DNA of 64,000 nucleotides. Origin: Tsukamurella sp. 1534. GTDB lineage: Bacteria; Actinomycetota; Actinomycetes; Mycobacteriales; Mycobacteriaceae. Both the position numbers and the translations under genes were made by a program. The notes beneath the pieces are model-generated. The model was not told the origin of the DNA. It made no database searches and worked only from the letters and a program-made list of their open reading frames with translations. The stretch lies in contig NZ_HE997626.1 of assembly GCF_000312385.1 (NCBI RefSeq), positions 62,001-126,000 on the forward strand, given 5' to 3'. Below, piece by piece: positions 36,265-43,470 of this stretch (positions are counted from its first letter, which is position 1; every line of letters begins with the position of its first letter).

Positions 36265-38124
36265 TCAGTCGCGTCCCGGCGAGCCGGGAACTCCACGCCC
36301 CGGCGAGCCGGGAATTCCACGCAGGTCCGGGACCTTGGCCGCGGCGACGTCGTCGGCGAAACCGTCGTAGGCCGGGACGAAACCATCGGCGCCGCCGACG
36401 AACACGTACAGCGGATCCTCGCCCGTGTCCGCGAAGCCCTGCTTGCGGAGGTCGCCCTTGAGGCTCTTGAAGGTGGAGGTGACCTCCAGGCTCGGGACGA
36501 TCCGAACGTACAGCGGGATCGCGTAGCCGGGCAGGCGATCCCGGAGCTCCGTGGCGAGCGCCGCACCGTCGAACCCCCAGCCCTCGGCCAGCTTGACGGC
36601 CGCCATCCCGGCCTTGCCGTCCGCGCCGGGGATCGCGACGCCGTACACGATGGCGCCCTCCACCTGGCCGGCCTCGTCGAGCGCGCCCTCCACCTCGGTG
36701 GTGGCCACGTTCTCGCCCTTCCAGCGGAAGGTGTCGCCGAGCCGGTCCACGAACGCGATGTGGTCGAAGCCCTGGGCGGTGACCACGTCGCCCGTGTTGA
36801 ACCACACGTCGCCGTCCTTGAAGCCGTCGCGGATCAGCTTGGCGTCGTTGGCCTTCCCGTCCGTGTACCCGTCGAACGGCGCCGACTTGGTGATCTTGGT
36901 GAGCAGGAGGCCGTTGTGCCCCTTCTTGACCCGGGTGAGCCTGCCGTTGCCGTCGCGCACCGGGCCCGCGGTGTCGATGTCGTACTCCACCACGGCGTGC
37001 GGGAGGGGGCACAGGCCCACAGTGCCCTTGATGTTGAAGACGTTGACGAAGGCGATGTTCGTCTCGCTGGCGGCGTAGAACTCCATGATCCGCTCGATGC
37101 CGAAGCGCTCCTGGAACTCGCTCCAGATCTCCGGGCGCATGCCGTTGCCCGCGGCCACGCGGATGGTGTTGGACTTGTCGCTCGGCTTCGCCGGCTGGTT
37201 GAGCAGGTAGCGGCAGATCTCGCCGATGTAGATGAACATCGTGGCCGCGTTCTCGTTCGCCTCGTCCCAGAACCTCGACGCGGAGAACTTGCGGCCGACG
37301 GCCAGCGTCGCACCGGAGACCAGCACCGAACCGAGGGCCACGAGCGCGGCGTTGTTGTGGTACAGCGGAAGCGGGCAGTACATGACGTCGTCGGGCCGCA
37401 TCCGGACGGCGGTGGCGCCGAAGCCCGACATGCCCTTGAGCCATCGGTAGTGCGTCATGATCGACGCCTTCGGCATGCCGGTGGTGCCCGAGGTGAACAC
37501 GTAGAAGGCGCGCGTGCTCGCCGGCAGGGTCGCTGTCACGGGCGGGTTCTCGGTGGCCGCCGAGTCCTGCGCGCGCACCTCGCGCGCCTGCCGCGCGAGC
37601 TCCTCGACGGTGAGCAGCACCCCGTCGGCCGGCTTGTCTGCGTCGTCGAGCGAATCGAACGCCTCGAGGTCCTCCTCGTCGGTGACGATCGTGCCGGTGT
37701 CGAGGATCTTCAGGCTGTGCGCGAGCACCGCGCCGCGCTGGTTGTAGTTGACCAGGCCCGCGGTGGCGCCGACCTTCACGATGGCCAGCATCACCAGGAC
37801 CATCCGGGGGTGGTTGTGCATGACCACGCCCACCACGTCCCCCACCTTGACGCCGCGGCGCTGCAGCACCCGGGCGTAGGTGTTGACGGTGGCGTTGGCC
37901 TCGCCGTAGCTGATGCCCTCGCCCTGGAAGCGCAGGAAGTCGCGGGACGGGTTCTTCGCGGCCCGCTTCTGGAAGACGGTGCCGATGGTCTCCCTGCTGT
38001 TCTGCGTCCGCAGCAGGATCGACGGTCCCTCCTTGACGAGAAGCGGGAGATCGGGGACCAGTTTGCCGACGCCCTTGGCGAGATCGGCGATGCCGACGGT
38101 GCTGTTCTTCTGCGCGGAACTCAC
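36265..38124 (-). CDS. fadD6: Long-chain fatty-acyl-CoA synthetase FadD6
   Basis: 619 aa, ANL adenylating family, FATP-like. It activates fatty acids to acyl-CoA through an acyl-AMP. The P-loop-like FVFTSGTTGMPKA region (here YVFTSGTTGMPKAS, about 207-220), the YAASETN aromatic motif (about 343-349), DVWFNTGDVV and DRLGDTFRWKGENVATTEVE (about 473-492) are all present, with the C-terminal Lys region FKSLKGDLRKQG. The last 20 residues carry an octapeptide repeat (GIPGSPGR/GVPGSPGR) encoded by a 24-bp tandem duplication. It is first in the fadD6-folP2-gpgS run. Confidence 0.93.
   Translation of the reverse strand: MSSAQKNSTVGIADLAKGVGKLVPDLPLLVKEGPSILLRTQNSRETIGTVFQKRAAKNPSRDFLRFQGEGISYGEANATVNTYARVLQRRGVKVGDVVGVVMHNHPRMVLVMLAIVKVGATAGLVNYNQRGAVLAHSLKILDTGTIVTDEEDLEAFDSLDDADKPADGVLLTVEELARQAREVRAQDSAATENPPVTATLPASTRAFYVFTSGTTGMPKASIMTHYRWLKGMSGFGATAVRMRPDDVMYCPLPLYHNNAALVALGSVLVSGATLAVGRKFSASRFWDEANENAATMFIYIGEICRYLLNQPAKPSDKSNTIRVAAGNGMRPEIWSEFQERFGIERIMEFYAASETNIAFVNVFNIKGTVGLCPLPHAVVEYDIDTAGPVRDGNGRLTRVKKGHNGLLLTKITKSAPFDGYTDGKANDAKLIRDGFKDGDVWFNTGDVVTAQGFDHIAFVDRLGDTFRWKGENVATTEVEGALDEAGQVEGAIVYGVAIPGADGKAGMAAVKLAEGWGFDGAALATELRDRLPGYAIPLYVRIVPSLEVTSTFKSLKGDLRKQGFADTGEDPLYVFVGGADGFVPAYDGFADDVAAAKVPDLRGIPGSPGRGVPGSPGRD
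36275..36322. repeat. 24-bp tandem repeat at the fadD6 3' end
   Basis: Two direct copies (36275-36298 and 36299-36322) differ at one base (AACTCC versus AATTCC) and preserve frame, encoding GxPGSPGR twice on the minus strand. Confidence 0.9.
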
Positions 38125-38133
38125 AGCGCGAGC

Positions 38134-38682
38134 CTACCGTGCAGGGGTTCCGCCCCGGCACGCGTCGACGGCGTCCGTGACGGTCGTCGCACGGTGCAGT
38201 CGGGCCAGGGCGGGCGCGCCGACGAAACCCCGCTCGGCCAGGCGGTCGATCCAGTCCAGCAGCGGCGCGTAGAACCCGTCGTGGTCGAGGACCACCACGG
38301 GCTTGTCGTGCATCGACAGGTACCCCGCGGTCCACGCCTCGAAGAACTCCTCGAGGGTGCCCACGCCGCCCGGCAGCACGAGGAACGCCTCGGCGTTGTC
38401 GTCCATGAGCTGCTTGCGCTCGCGCATCGTGTCCACCACGAGAAGTTCGTCGGCGCCGTGGTCGGCGACCTCGCGGTCGACGAGGGCGGTGGGGATGACG
38501 CCCAGGGTGTGCGCGCCTCCCTCCCGGGCCGCGCGTGCCACCGCGCCCATCATGGAGACGTGGCCGCCGCCCCACACCAGCGAGTCGCCGCCGGCGGCGA
38601 TGGCCGCGCCGACGTCCTCGGCGAGGCGGATGTAGTCGTCGGGGACGGCGCGCGAGGCGCAGAACACCGCGATCGCGGTCAC
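38134..38682 (-). CDS. LOG-family (TIGR00730) Rossmann protein
   Basis: 182 aa from the GTG at 38682. It is of the LOG/YgdH type, with the nucleotide-binding VWGGGHVSMMGAVARAA (about 41-57) and LVLPGGVGTLEEFFE (about 110-124), the PGGxGTxxE motif. The family includes cytokinin riboside 5'-monophosphate phosphoribohydrolases and is often mislabelled lysine decarboxylase. Probable counterpart of Rv1205. The GTGA overlap with the second LOG gene upstream indicates coupled translation. It lies 9 bp before fadD6. Confidence 0.9.
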   Translation of the reverse strand: MTAIAVFCASRAVPDDYIRLAEDVGAAIAAGGDSLVWGGGHVSMMGAVARAAREGGAHTLGVIPTALVDREVADHGADELLVVDTMRERKQLMDDNAEAFLVLPGGVGTLEEFFEAWTAGYLSMHDKPVVVLDHDGFYAPLLDWIDRLAERGFVGAPALARLHRATTVTDAVDACRGGTPAR

Positions 38683-39467
38683 GAGGGATCCTCCGGGGTC
38701 ACTTCGGCCTCGCGGGCCGCATCGGCGCGCAGGATGATGTCGATCGCGTCCTCGACGGAGTCCGTCACGGTGAGCAGGTCCGCATCGCCGGGCGAGACCA
38801 TGCCCTGTTCGGTGAGGGTGCCGCGGATCCAGTCCACGAGCCCGCCCCAGTACTCCGAGCCCAGCAGCACGATCGGGAATCGGGTCACCTTGCGGGTCTG
38901 GACCAGCGTGAGCGCCTCGAAGAGCTCGTCCAGCGTGCCGAAACCACCAGGGAGACAGACGAAGGCCTGCGCGTACTTGACGAACATCGTCTTGCGCACG
39001 AAGAAGTAGCGGAAGTTGATGCCGAGGTCGACCCAGTCGTTGAGCCCCTGCTCGAAGGGCAGCTCGATGCCGAGGCCCACGGACAGCCCGTCGGCGTCCT
39101 TGGCGCCGCGGTTCGCGGCCTCCATGGCCCCCGGGCCGCCGCCGGTGATCACGGCGTACCCGGCGCGGACGAGGGCCGCACCGAGCTCGCGCCCGATCGC
39201 GTACTCGGCCGAATCGGGCTTGATCCGCGCGGAACCGAACACCGTGACGGCGTCGGGCAGCTCGGCGAGAGCGCCGAACCCCTCCACGAACTCGGCCTGG
39301 ATCCGCATGACCCGCCAGGGGTCGCGGTGCAACCAATCGGCGTCGTCCGCGTTGGCCAGCAGCCGCTGGTCCGTGGTCGACGATTCCGCCGCCGCGACGC
39401 CCTGCACGCGGACGGGGCCGCGATAGCGGAGATAGTGCGGGTCGTCGGGCTTGAAGTCCGCTGCCAT
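38679..39467 (-). CDS. Second LOG-family (TIGR00730) protein, longer type
   Basis: 262 aa from the ATG at 39467 (a TTG at 39476 is less likely). It keeps VFGSARIKP (about 75-83), AVITGGGPGAMEAANRGAKD (about 101-120) and VCLPGGFGTLDELFE (about 165-179). About 70 extra N-terminal residues (DPHYLRYRGPVRVQG) mark the longer subfamily, unlike the neighbouring shorter copy. The two paralogs are coupled, so they may act together or on different nucleotide substrates. Followed upstream by dapE. Confidence 0.9.
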   Translation of the reverse strand: MAADFKPDDPHYLRYRGPVRVQGVAAAESSTTDQRLLANADDADWLHRDPWRVMRIQAEFVEGFGALAELPDAVTVFGSARIKPDSAEYAIGRELGAALVRAGYAVITGGGPGAMEAANRGAKDADGLSVGLGIELPFEQGLNDWVDLGINFRYFFVRKTMFVKYAQAFVCLPGGFGTLDELFEALTLVQTRKVTRFPIVLLGSEYWGGLVDWIRGTLTEQGMVSPGDADLLTVTDSVEDAIDIILRADAAREAEVTPEDPS

Positions 39468-39477
39468 GCCGCCCAAC

Positions 39478-40554
39478 CTACCCAGCGAGGAAGGCGCGCA
39501 GGACGGCGGCCACCTCGGTGATCTGCGCGGTCTCCACCTGCTCGTCCCGCTTGTGCGCGTAGTTCGGGTCGCCGGGGCCGAAGTTCACGGCGGGAACGCC
39601 GCGGGCGGCGAACCGCGACACATCGGTCCAGCCGTACTTCGCGCGGAACCGCCCGCCCGCCGCCTCGACGAGCTTCGCGGCAGCGGGCGCGCTCAGTCCC
39701 GGGAGGGCACCGGGTGCGGCGTCGGTGATCTCGACCGCGAGTGCCGCGTCGGCGATCGGGCCGGCCAGCACCTCGCGGACGTGGGCCACGGCCTCGTCGA
39801 CCGAACGGTCCGGGGCGAAGCGGAAATTGACGTCGACGAAGGCCTCGTCGGGCACCACGTTCCCGGCGACCCCGCCCTCGACCTTCACCGCAGACAGGCC
39901 CTCGCGGTACTCGCAGCCGTCGATGTCCACCGTGCGCGCCCGGTAGGACTGGAGCGCGGTGAGCACCGGACCGAGTTTGTGGATCGCGTTGTCCCCCAGC
40001 CAGGACCGGGCGCTGTGCGCGCGCGTGCCGGAGGCGCTGATGCGCAACCGGATCGTGCCCTGACAGCCGGCCTCGATGAGCCCACCGGACGGTTCGCCGA
40101 GGATCGCCACGTCCGCCGCGAGCCAGTCCTCGAGTTCGCGCTCGATGCGCCCGAGCCCGTTGAACTTCGAGGCGATCTCCTCGCATTCGTAGAAGATCAG
40201 CGTCACGTCGTAGGCGGGCTCGGCCATCGTGGCGGCGAGGTGGAGGAAGACCGCGTCACCGCTCTTCATGTCGACGGTGCCGCAGCCGTGCAGAATTCCG
40301 CCCTCCCGCCGGCTCGGGACGTTGTCGGCGATCGGCACGGTGTCGAGGTGGCCGGCGAGGATCACGCGCTGCGGCAGGCCGCGGTTCGTGCGGGCGAGCA
40401 CGTTGTTCCCCACCCGGAGCACCTCGAAGCGGTCCAGCGCCCGGAGCGCGGCCTCCACCTCGTCGGCGATCCGCTGCTCGTCGCGGCTCACGCTGGGGAT
40501 GTCGACCAGCGCTGCGGTCAGGTCGATCGGGTCGGCTGCGAGATCCAGAGTCAC
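39478..40554 (-). CDS. dapE: Succinyl-diaminopimelate desuccinylase
   Basis: 358 aa, M20 peptidase family. It removes succinate to give LL-diaminopimelate for lysine and peptidoglycan. Two zinc ions would be held by His69 and Asp71 (AGHLDTV), Asp95 (GTVDMKSG), Glu126 with the catalytic Glu125 (ECEEI), the Glu of ILGEPS (151-156) and the His of YAHKRDE near the C-terminus. Length and motifs are complete. dapD lies 0.7 kb away in divergent orientation, separated by an unknown gene. An alternative M20 substrate is unlikely given the dap context. Confidence 0.94.
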   Translation of the reverse strand: MTLDLAADPIDLTAALVDIPSVSRDEQRIADEVEAALRALDRFEVLRVGNNVLARTNRGLPQRVILAGHLDTVPIADNVPSRREGGILHGCGTVDMKSGDAVFLHLAATMAEPAYDVTLIFYECEEIASKFNGLGRIERELEDWLAADVAILGEPSGGLIEAGCQGTIRLRISASGTRAHSARSWLGDNAIHKLGPVLTALQSYRARTVDIDGCEYREGLSAVKVEGGVAGNVVPDEAFVDVNFRFAPDRSVDEAVAHVREVLAGPIADAALAVEITDAAPGALPGLSAPAAAKLVEAAGGRFRAKYGWTDVSRFAARGVPAVNFGPGDPNYAHKRDEQVETAQITEVAAVLRAFLAG

Positions 40555-40579
40555 CCGGACAGGCTATCGCCCTCGCACG

Positions 40580-41152
40580 CTAATGAACCGACTCCGTGTA
40601 GACACCCATCCGGTAGTAGTAGGTGCCGGTGACCGGCTGCTCCATGACAGCGGCGCCACGACGGCTCTGCGTCATCACGACTCCGTGCCAGCGCATCGTG
40701 CCCCACCGCCAGAACACGGCGGTCTCCCCGCCTGCATAGTCGGCTGCGGGGCACATCTCGGTGACGGTCATCTCCCCCGCGGGGATGGGGAACGTCAGCG
40801 ACGCCACAGGACACGTTCCAGCCCGGACCTTCTCGCCGCGCGGCCCCGAATCACTGCTGCCCGCCCACGACACCTCGTCGATCCGCCATCGCGTCGACGA
40901 CCCGAGATCGAGCACGCGGCGGGGTGGCCCGACCTCGCCCGGCGACAGACGTCCACCGACGAAGGAGCACTCGGCACAGTTGTTCTCGCGCGGATCGTCG
41001 ACGCGATGCCCGCGCGCGGTGTCGACGCCGGTCATCCCCCCCAGAACCAGAAGGCCCGCCACGAGGGCGACGATCACCACACGGCCGCGAACCGGGTGCC
41101 GCCGTTCGGCGCACCCCGCACCGGTCACCGACCACTCATCGTCGTCGTGCAC
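40580..41152 (-). CDS. Unknown single-pass or secreted protein between dapE and dapD
   Basis: 190 aa. A short cytosolic N-terminus (HDDDEWSVTGAGCAERRHPVRG) precedes one membrane helix or signal (VVIVALVAGLLVLGGMTGV, about 25-43). The remaining 145 residues would lie outside and contain four Cys (NCAEC, GTC, EMC) that could form disulfides, several Trp, and FWRWGTMRWHGVVMTQSRRGA. I do not recognise the family. The GTG at 41152 is weakly supported. Codon use and GC content fit the neighbourhood. A sequence-specific function cannot be proposed. Confidence 0.7.
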   Translation of the reverse strand: MHDDDEWSVTGAGCAERRHPVRGRVVIVALVAGLLVLGGMTGVDTARGHRVDDPRENNCAECSFVGGRLSPGEVGPPRRVLDLGSSTRWRIDEVSWAGSSDSGPRGEKVRAGTCPVASLTFPIPAGEMTVTEMCPAADYAGGETAVFWRWGTMRWHGVVMTQSRRGAAVMEQPVTGTYYYRMGVYTESVH

Positions 41153-41238
41153 ACCTCATGAACCTTAGTGAATACATCGCACGGTGTCACCGAACATCCG
41201 TCGCCGATGGACGTGGCGCGCCCGGTAGTCTGAGCGAC

Positions 41239-42183
41239 GTGACTGGAGCGAAGGCGTACGGACTGGCAACCCTCACCGACGACGGGACGGTGCTCGACAC
41301 CTGGTTCCCCGCGCCGGAGCTGACCGACGGCACCGGCACCACCGGCACCGTGCAGGAGCCCGAGGGCGCACCGTCGGAGCTCGCCGCGGCCGCCGGTCCC
41401 GACGCCGACCGGAAGGTGCGGGTCGTCGTCGTGCAGACGACGATCGCCGACCTCGCCGCCGCGCCTGTGGACGCGCACGACGTGTACCTGCGGCTGCACC
41501 TGCTGAGCCACCGCCTCGTGCAGCCCCACGGGCTGAGCCTGGAGGGCCAGTTCGGCCTGCTCGCCAACGTCGTGTGGACGAACTTCGGCCCCTGCTCCCC
41601 CGAGGGCTTCGAGCTGGTGCGTGCCGCCCTGCGTCGGCGCGGGCACGTGACCGTGTACTCCCTGGACAAGTTCCCGCGGATGGTGGACTACGTGCTGCCC
41701 ACCGGCGTCCGGATCGGCGACGCGGACCGGGTGCGCCTCGGCGCCCACCTCGCCGAGGGCACCACGGTGATGCACGAGGGCTTCGTGAACTTCAACGCCG
41801 GCACGCTGGGCACCGCGATGGTCGAGGGCCGCATCTCCGCGGGCGTCGTGATCGGCGACCACTCGGACGTGGGCGGCGGAGCGTCGACCATGGGCACGCT
41901 GTCCGGCGGCGGCAAGGAGATCATCTCCCTGGGCGAGCGCTGCCTGCTGGGCGCGAACTCGGGCCTCGGCATCCCGCTCGGCGACGACTGCGTCCTCGAG
42001 GCCGGCCTCTACCTGACCGCGGGCACCAAGGTGACCGGTCCCGACGGGACGCAGGTGAAGGCCCGCGACCTGGCCGGCCAGAGCAATCTGCTGTTCCGGC
42101 GGAACTCGGTCACGGGCGCGGTCGAGGTGGTGCCGTGGCGGAGCGAGGGCGTCGAGCTCAACGCCGCCCTGCACAAGAACTGA
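41239..42183 (+). CDS. dapD: Tetrahydrodipicolinate N-succinyltransferase
   Basis: 314 aa. It succinylates tetrahydrodipicolinate in the diaminopimelate pathway. The actinobacterial DapD form is clear: N-terminal domain VTGAKAYGLATLTDDGTVLDTWFP, then a left-handed beta-helix from about residue 175 (GAHLAEGTTVMHEGFVNFNAGTLGTAMVEGRISAGVVIGDHSDVGGGAS). The C-terminus ends NLLFRRNSVTGAVEVV...LNAALHKN, close to M. tuberculosis DapD as I recall it. The GTG at 41239 is used; an in-frame open extension of about 100 codons upstream lacks homology. Confidence 0.95.
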   Translation: MTGAKAYGLATLTDDGTVLDTWFPAPELTDGTGTTGTVQEPEGAPSELAAAAGPDADRKVRVVVVQTTIADLAAAPVDAHDVYLRLHLLSHRLVQPHGLSLEGQFGLLANVVWTNFGPCSPEGFELVRAALRRRGHVTVYSLDKFPRMVDYVLPTGVRIGDADRVRLGAHLAEGTTVMHEGFVNFNAGTLGTAMVEGRISAGVVIGDHSDVGGGASTMGTLSGGGKEIISLGERCLLGANSGLGIPLGDDCVLEAGLYLTAGTKVTGPDGTQVKARDLAGQSNLLFRRNSVTGAVEVVPWRSEGVELNAALHKN

Positions 42184-42193
42184 CGAGATCCGA

Positions 42194-42418
42194 CTAACCG
42201 CACCCGAGCTCGAGGCCGAGGCCGTCGAACGGGTCGTGGGCTCCGTTCTCCGTCGCCTCGCCGGCCTGGACCGACGCCAGCAGGCGCGGCGACGGAACGA
42301 GGCAGCCCCCATGCCGCGCGGCGAGCCGCGATTCGATCATCCACAACCCCAGGCCGGCGAGCAGGATCGCTGCCACCAGCGCCAGGACGAGCAGCGGTCG
42401 CTTCATGGACTTGTACAC
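42194..42418 (-). CDS. Small single-helix exported protein, unknown
   Basis: 74 aa. MYKSMKRPLLVLALVAAILLAGLGLWMIESRL is an N-terminal signal-anchor, and about 40 further residues with two Cys (GGCLVPSP and the C-terminal LGCG) would be outside. The GTG at 42418 is preferred because AAAGGTGG lies 6 nt upstream; an ATG at 42406 is the alternative. It is convergent with dapD (10-bp gap). No family is recognised. The upstream region holds inverted repeats. Confidence 0.55.
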   Translation of the reverse strand: MYKSMKRPLLVLALVAAILLAGLGLWMIESRLAARHGGCLVPSPRLLASVQAGEATENGAHDPFDGLGLELGCG

Positions 42419-42776
42419 CGCTCACCACCTTTACCCGACTGAAGTACCATCACGTTTGCAATAGCGTACATCGCTATAACGCACTATCGGTGTTGTTTCC
42501 TTACGGGTAACCACACCGAGCGAGGAGCACGAAACGCGCGGCACCTGCGGTGATGTGAGAGAGCGTTCTCTCTCTTCCGTGACACATCCCACACAACCCA
42601 CGGACACTCGGTCACTGCGTGCGCTGCACGTTCAGCGGATCTCGGATTCACGTCAACAGATCAACGCGCGCGCACTGCGAGCACGCGCCGCACGCCGCCC
42701 GCCACACAGAGCGGCATCGGAAAAAATATATCTGAACAACCGGTCGAATCGGTCGTCGGCGCGGCCTTCGAGCGGC
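42419..42776. other. 358-bp intergenic region, A+T-richer than the genes around it
   Basis: No coding sequence is supported here; open frames through it have poor codon use. It contains an inverted repeat ATAGCG-N5-CGCTAT (42461-42477), another GAGAGAG-N4-CTCTCTC (42557-42574) that is similar to LacI-type operators, and an A6/ATATAT tract (from about 42720). The tract would appear as a T-run on the minus strand soon after the last gene of the dapC-MNIO operon. It probably combines the promoter of the 74-aa gene with the end of that operon. Confidence 0.5.
42461..42477. promoter_or_regulatory. Inverted repeat ATAGCG-N5-CGCTAT
   Basis: A perfect 6-bp inverted repeat 43 bp upstream of the 74-aa exported-protein gene, in a locally A+T-rich promoter-like stretch. 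Operator function is inferred from position. Confidence 0.4.
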
Positions 42777-43214
42777 TCAGCCGAACCGGGGCTCCCCCAG
42801 TACCCGCCCGGCGACCCGCACGACCGGACGGCCCGAGACCCAGGCGCACCGTCGGGCACCCGACCGCACCGCCTCCAGCCGGACCCAGGCGCGCTGACCG
42901 GCGTCGCCGTGCGCATGCAGCCACGCGAGGAAGTCCCGGGCGTCGCGCGCCGAGCAGTCCTCCTTTGCGTGCTCCGCGGCGTAACCGAAGAAGGGAGCAG
43001 GCCACTCCGGGACGCCGCGGAGCGGAGGGAAGGCCCGCGCGGCGGCGCCGGACCGCTTGAGGAACAGGACGCGCGACGTGAGTGCCGCCGCATCCGCGTC
43101 GAACCCGTCCGGGATCCGTCCCGCGAGCAGGTCCGCGAGGACCTCGCCCTGGCGGTCCCGGAGCCGGTCGCGCGCCGTGGCGGTCAGGATCCGCCCCCGC
43201 CGCCACCTCCGCAA
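42777..43214 (-). CDS. Partner protein of the MNIO/Gly-Cys peptide cassette
   Basis: 145 aa if read from the TTG at 43214; the start is uncertain because no ATG or GTG lies in the region overlapping the peptide gene. The sequence DRLRDRQGEVLADLLAGRIPDGFDADAAALTSRVLFLKRSGAAARAFPPLRGVP...FFGYAAEHAKEDCSARDARDFLAWLHAHGD is helical. It resembles what I remember as the SCO6045-like domain found beside DUF692 genes in Streptomyces. In other MNIO systems a small partner protein recognises the leader of the peptide; that role is inferred here. It overlaps the peptide gene by 31 nt. Confidence 0.65.
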   Translation of the reverse strand: MRRWRRGRILTATARDRLRDRQGEVLADLLAGRIPDGFDADAAALTSRVLFLKRSGAAARAFPPLRGVPEWPAPFFGYAAEHAKEDCSARDARDFLAWLHAHGDAGQRAWVRLEAVRSGARRCAWVSGRPVVRVAGRVLGEPRFG

Positions 43215-43468
43215 CCACCACCGCCGCCGCAGCCGCCGCCCCCGCAGGAGCTGCCGCCGCCACAGGAGTGGCCGGAATCGCCTCCCCCGCCGCTGTCTCC
43301 CCCGCCGCCGAAGAACCAGGCCGACCCGGTCCCGCCGCCGGTACCCGCGCCGCGCCGGGCGGCCCGCCGCCGGGCCTGCGGCGATCGCTGCGACGACCGG
43401 GCACGCACCATGACCACCACGAACAGGCCAAGGACGAGCGCCGGCACCAGGATCACAAGAGCTTCCAT
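43184..43468 (-). CDS. Gly/Cys-rich membrane-anchored peptide (putative RiPP precursor)
   Basis: 94 aa from the ATG at 43468. An N-terminal hydrophobic helix (residues 2-21, EALVILVPALVLGLFVVVMV) and a basic linker (RARSSQRSPQARRRAARRG) are followed by a tail of almost only Gly, Ser and Cys. The tail starts WFFGGGGDSGGGGDSGHSC, and the cysteines are at 69, 75, 80 and 86 with Gly between. Such tails occur in actinobacterial TIGR04222-type proteins encoded beside DUF692 enzymes. It sits 2 bp after the MNIO gene, the position expected for that enzyme's substrate. It could also be a structural metal-binding peptide. Confidence 0.7.
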   Translation of the reverse strand: MEALVILVPALVLGLFVVVMVRARSSQRSPQARRRAARRGAGTGGGTGSAWFFGGGGDSGGGGDSGHSCGGGSSCGGGGCGGGGGCGGGGGGGS

Positions 43469-43470
43469 CG

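Noticed and set aside
40924-41238. Upstream extension of dapD by about 105 codons
   Set aside because: The extra residues are opposite the unknown gene at 40580-41152 and do not resemble the DapD N-terminus.
43184-43330. Gly/Cys-rich tail as a pure low-complexity artefact
   Set aside because: The frame has a good start, a membrane helix and a correct position after the MNIO gene, so I kept it as a gene; the alternative that it is a translated repeat without function is possible but less likely.
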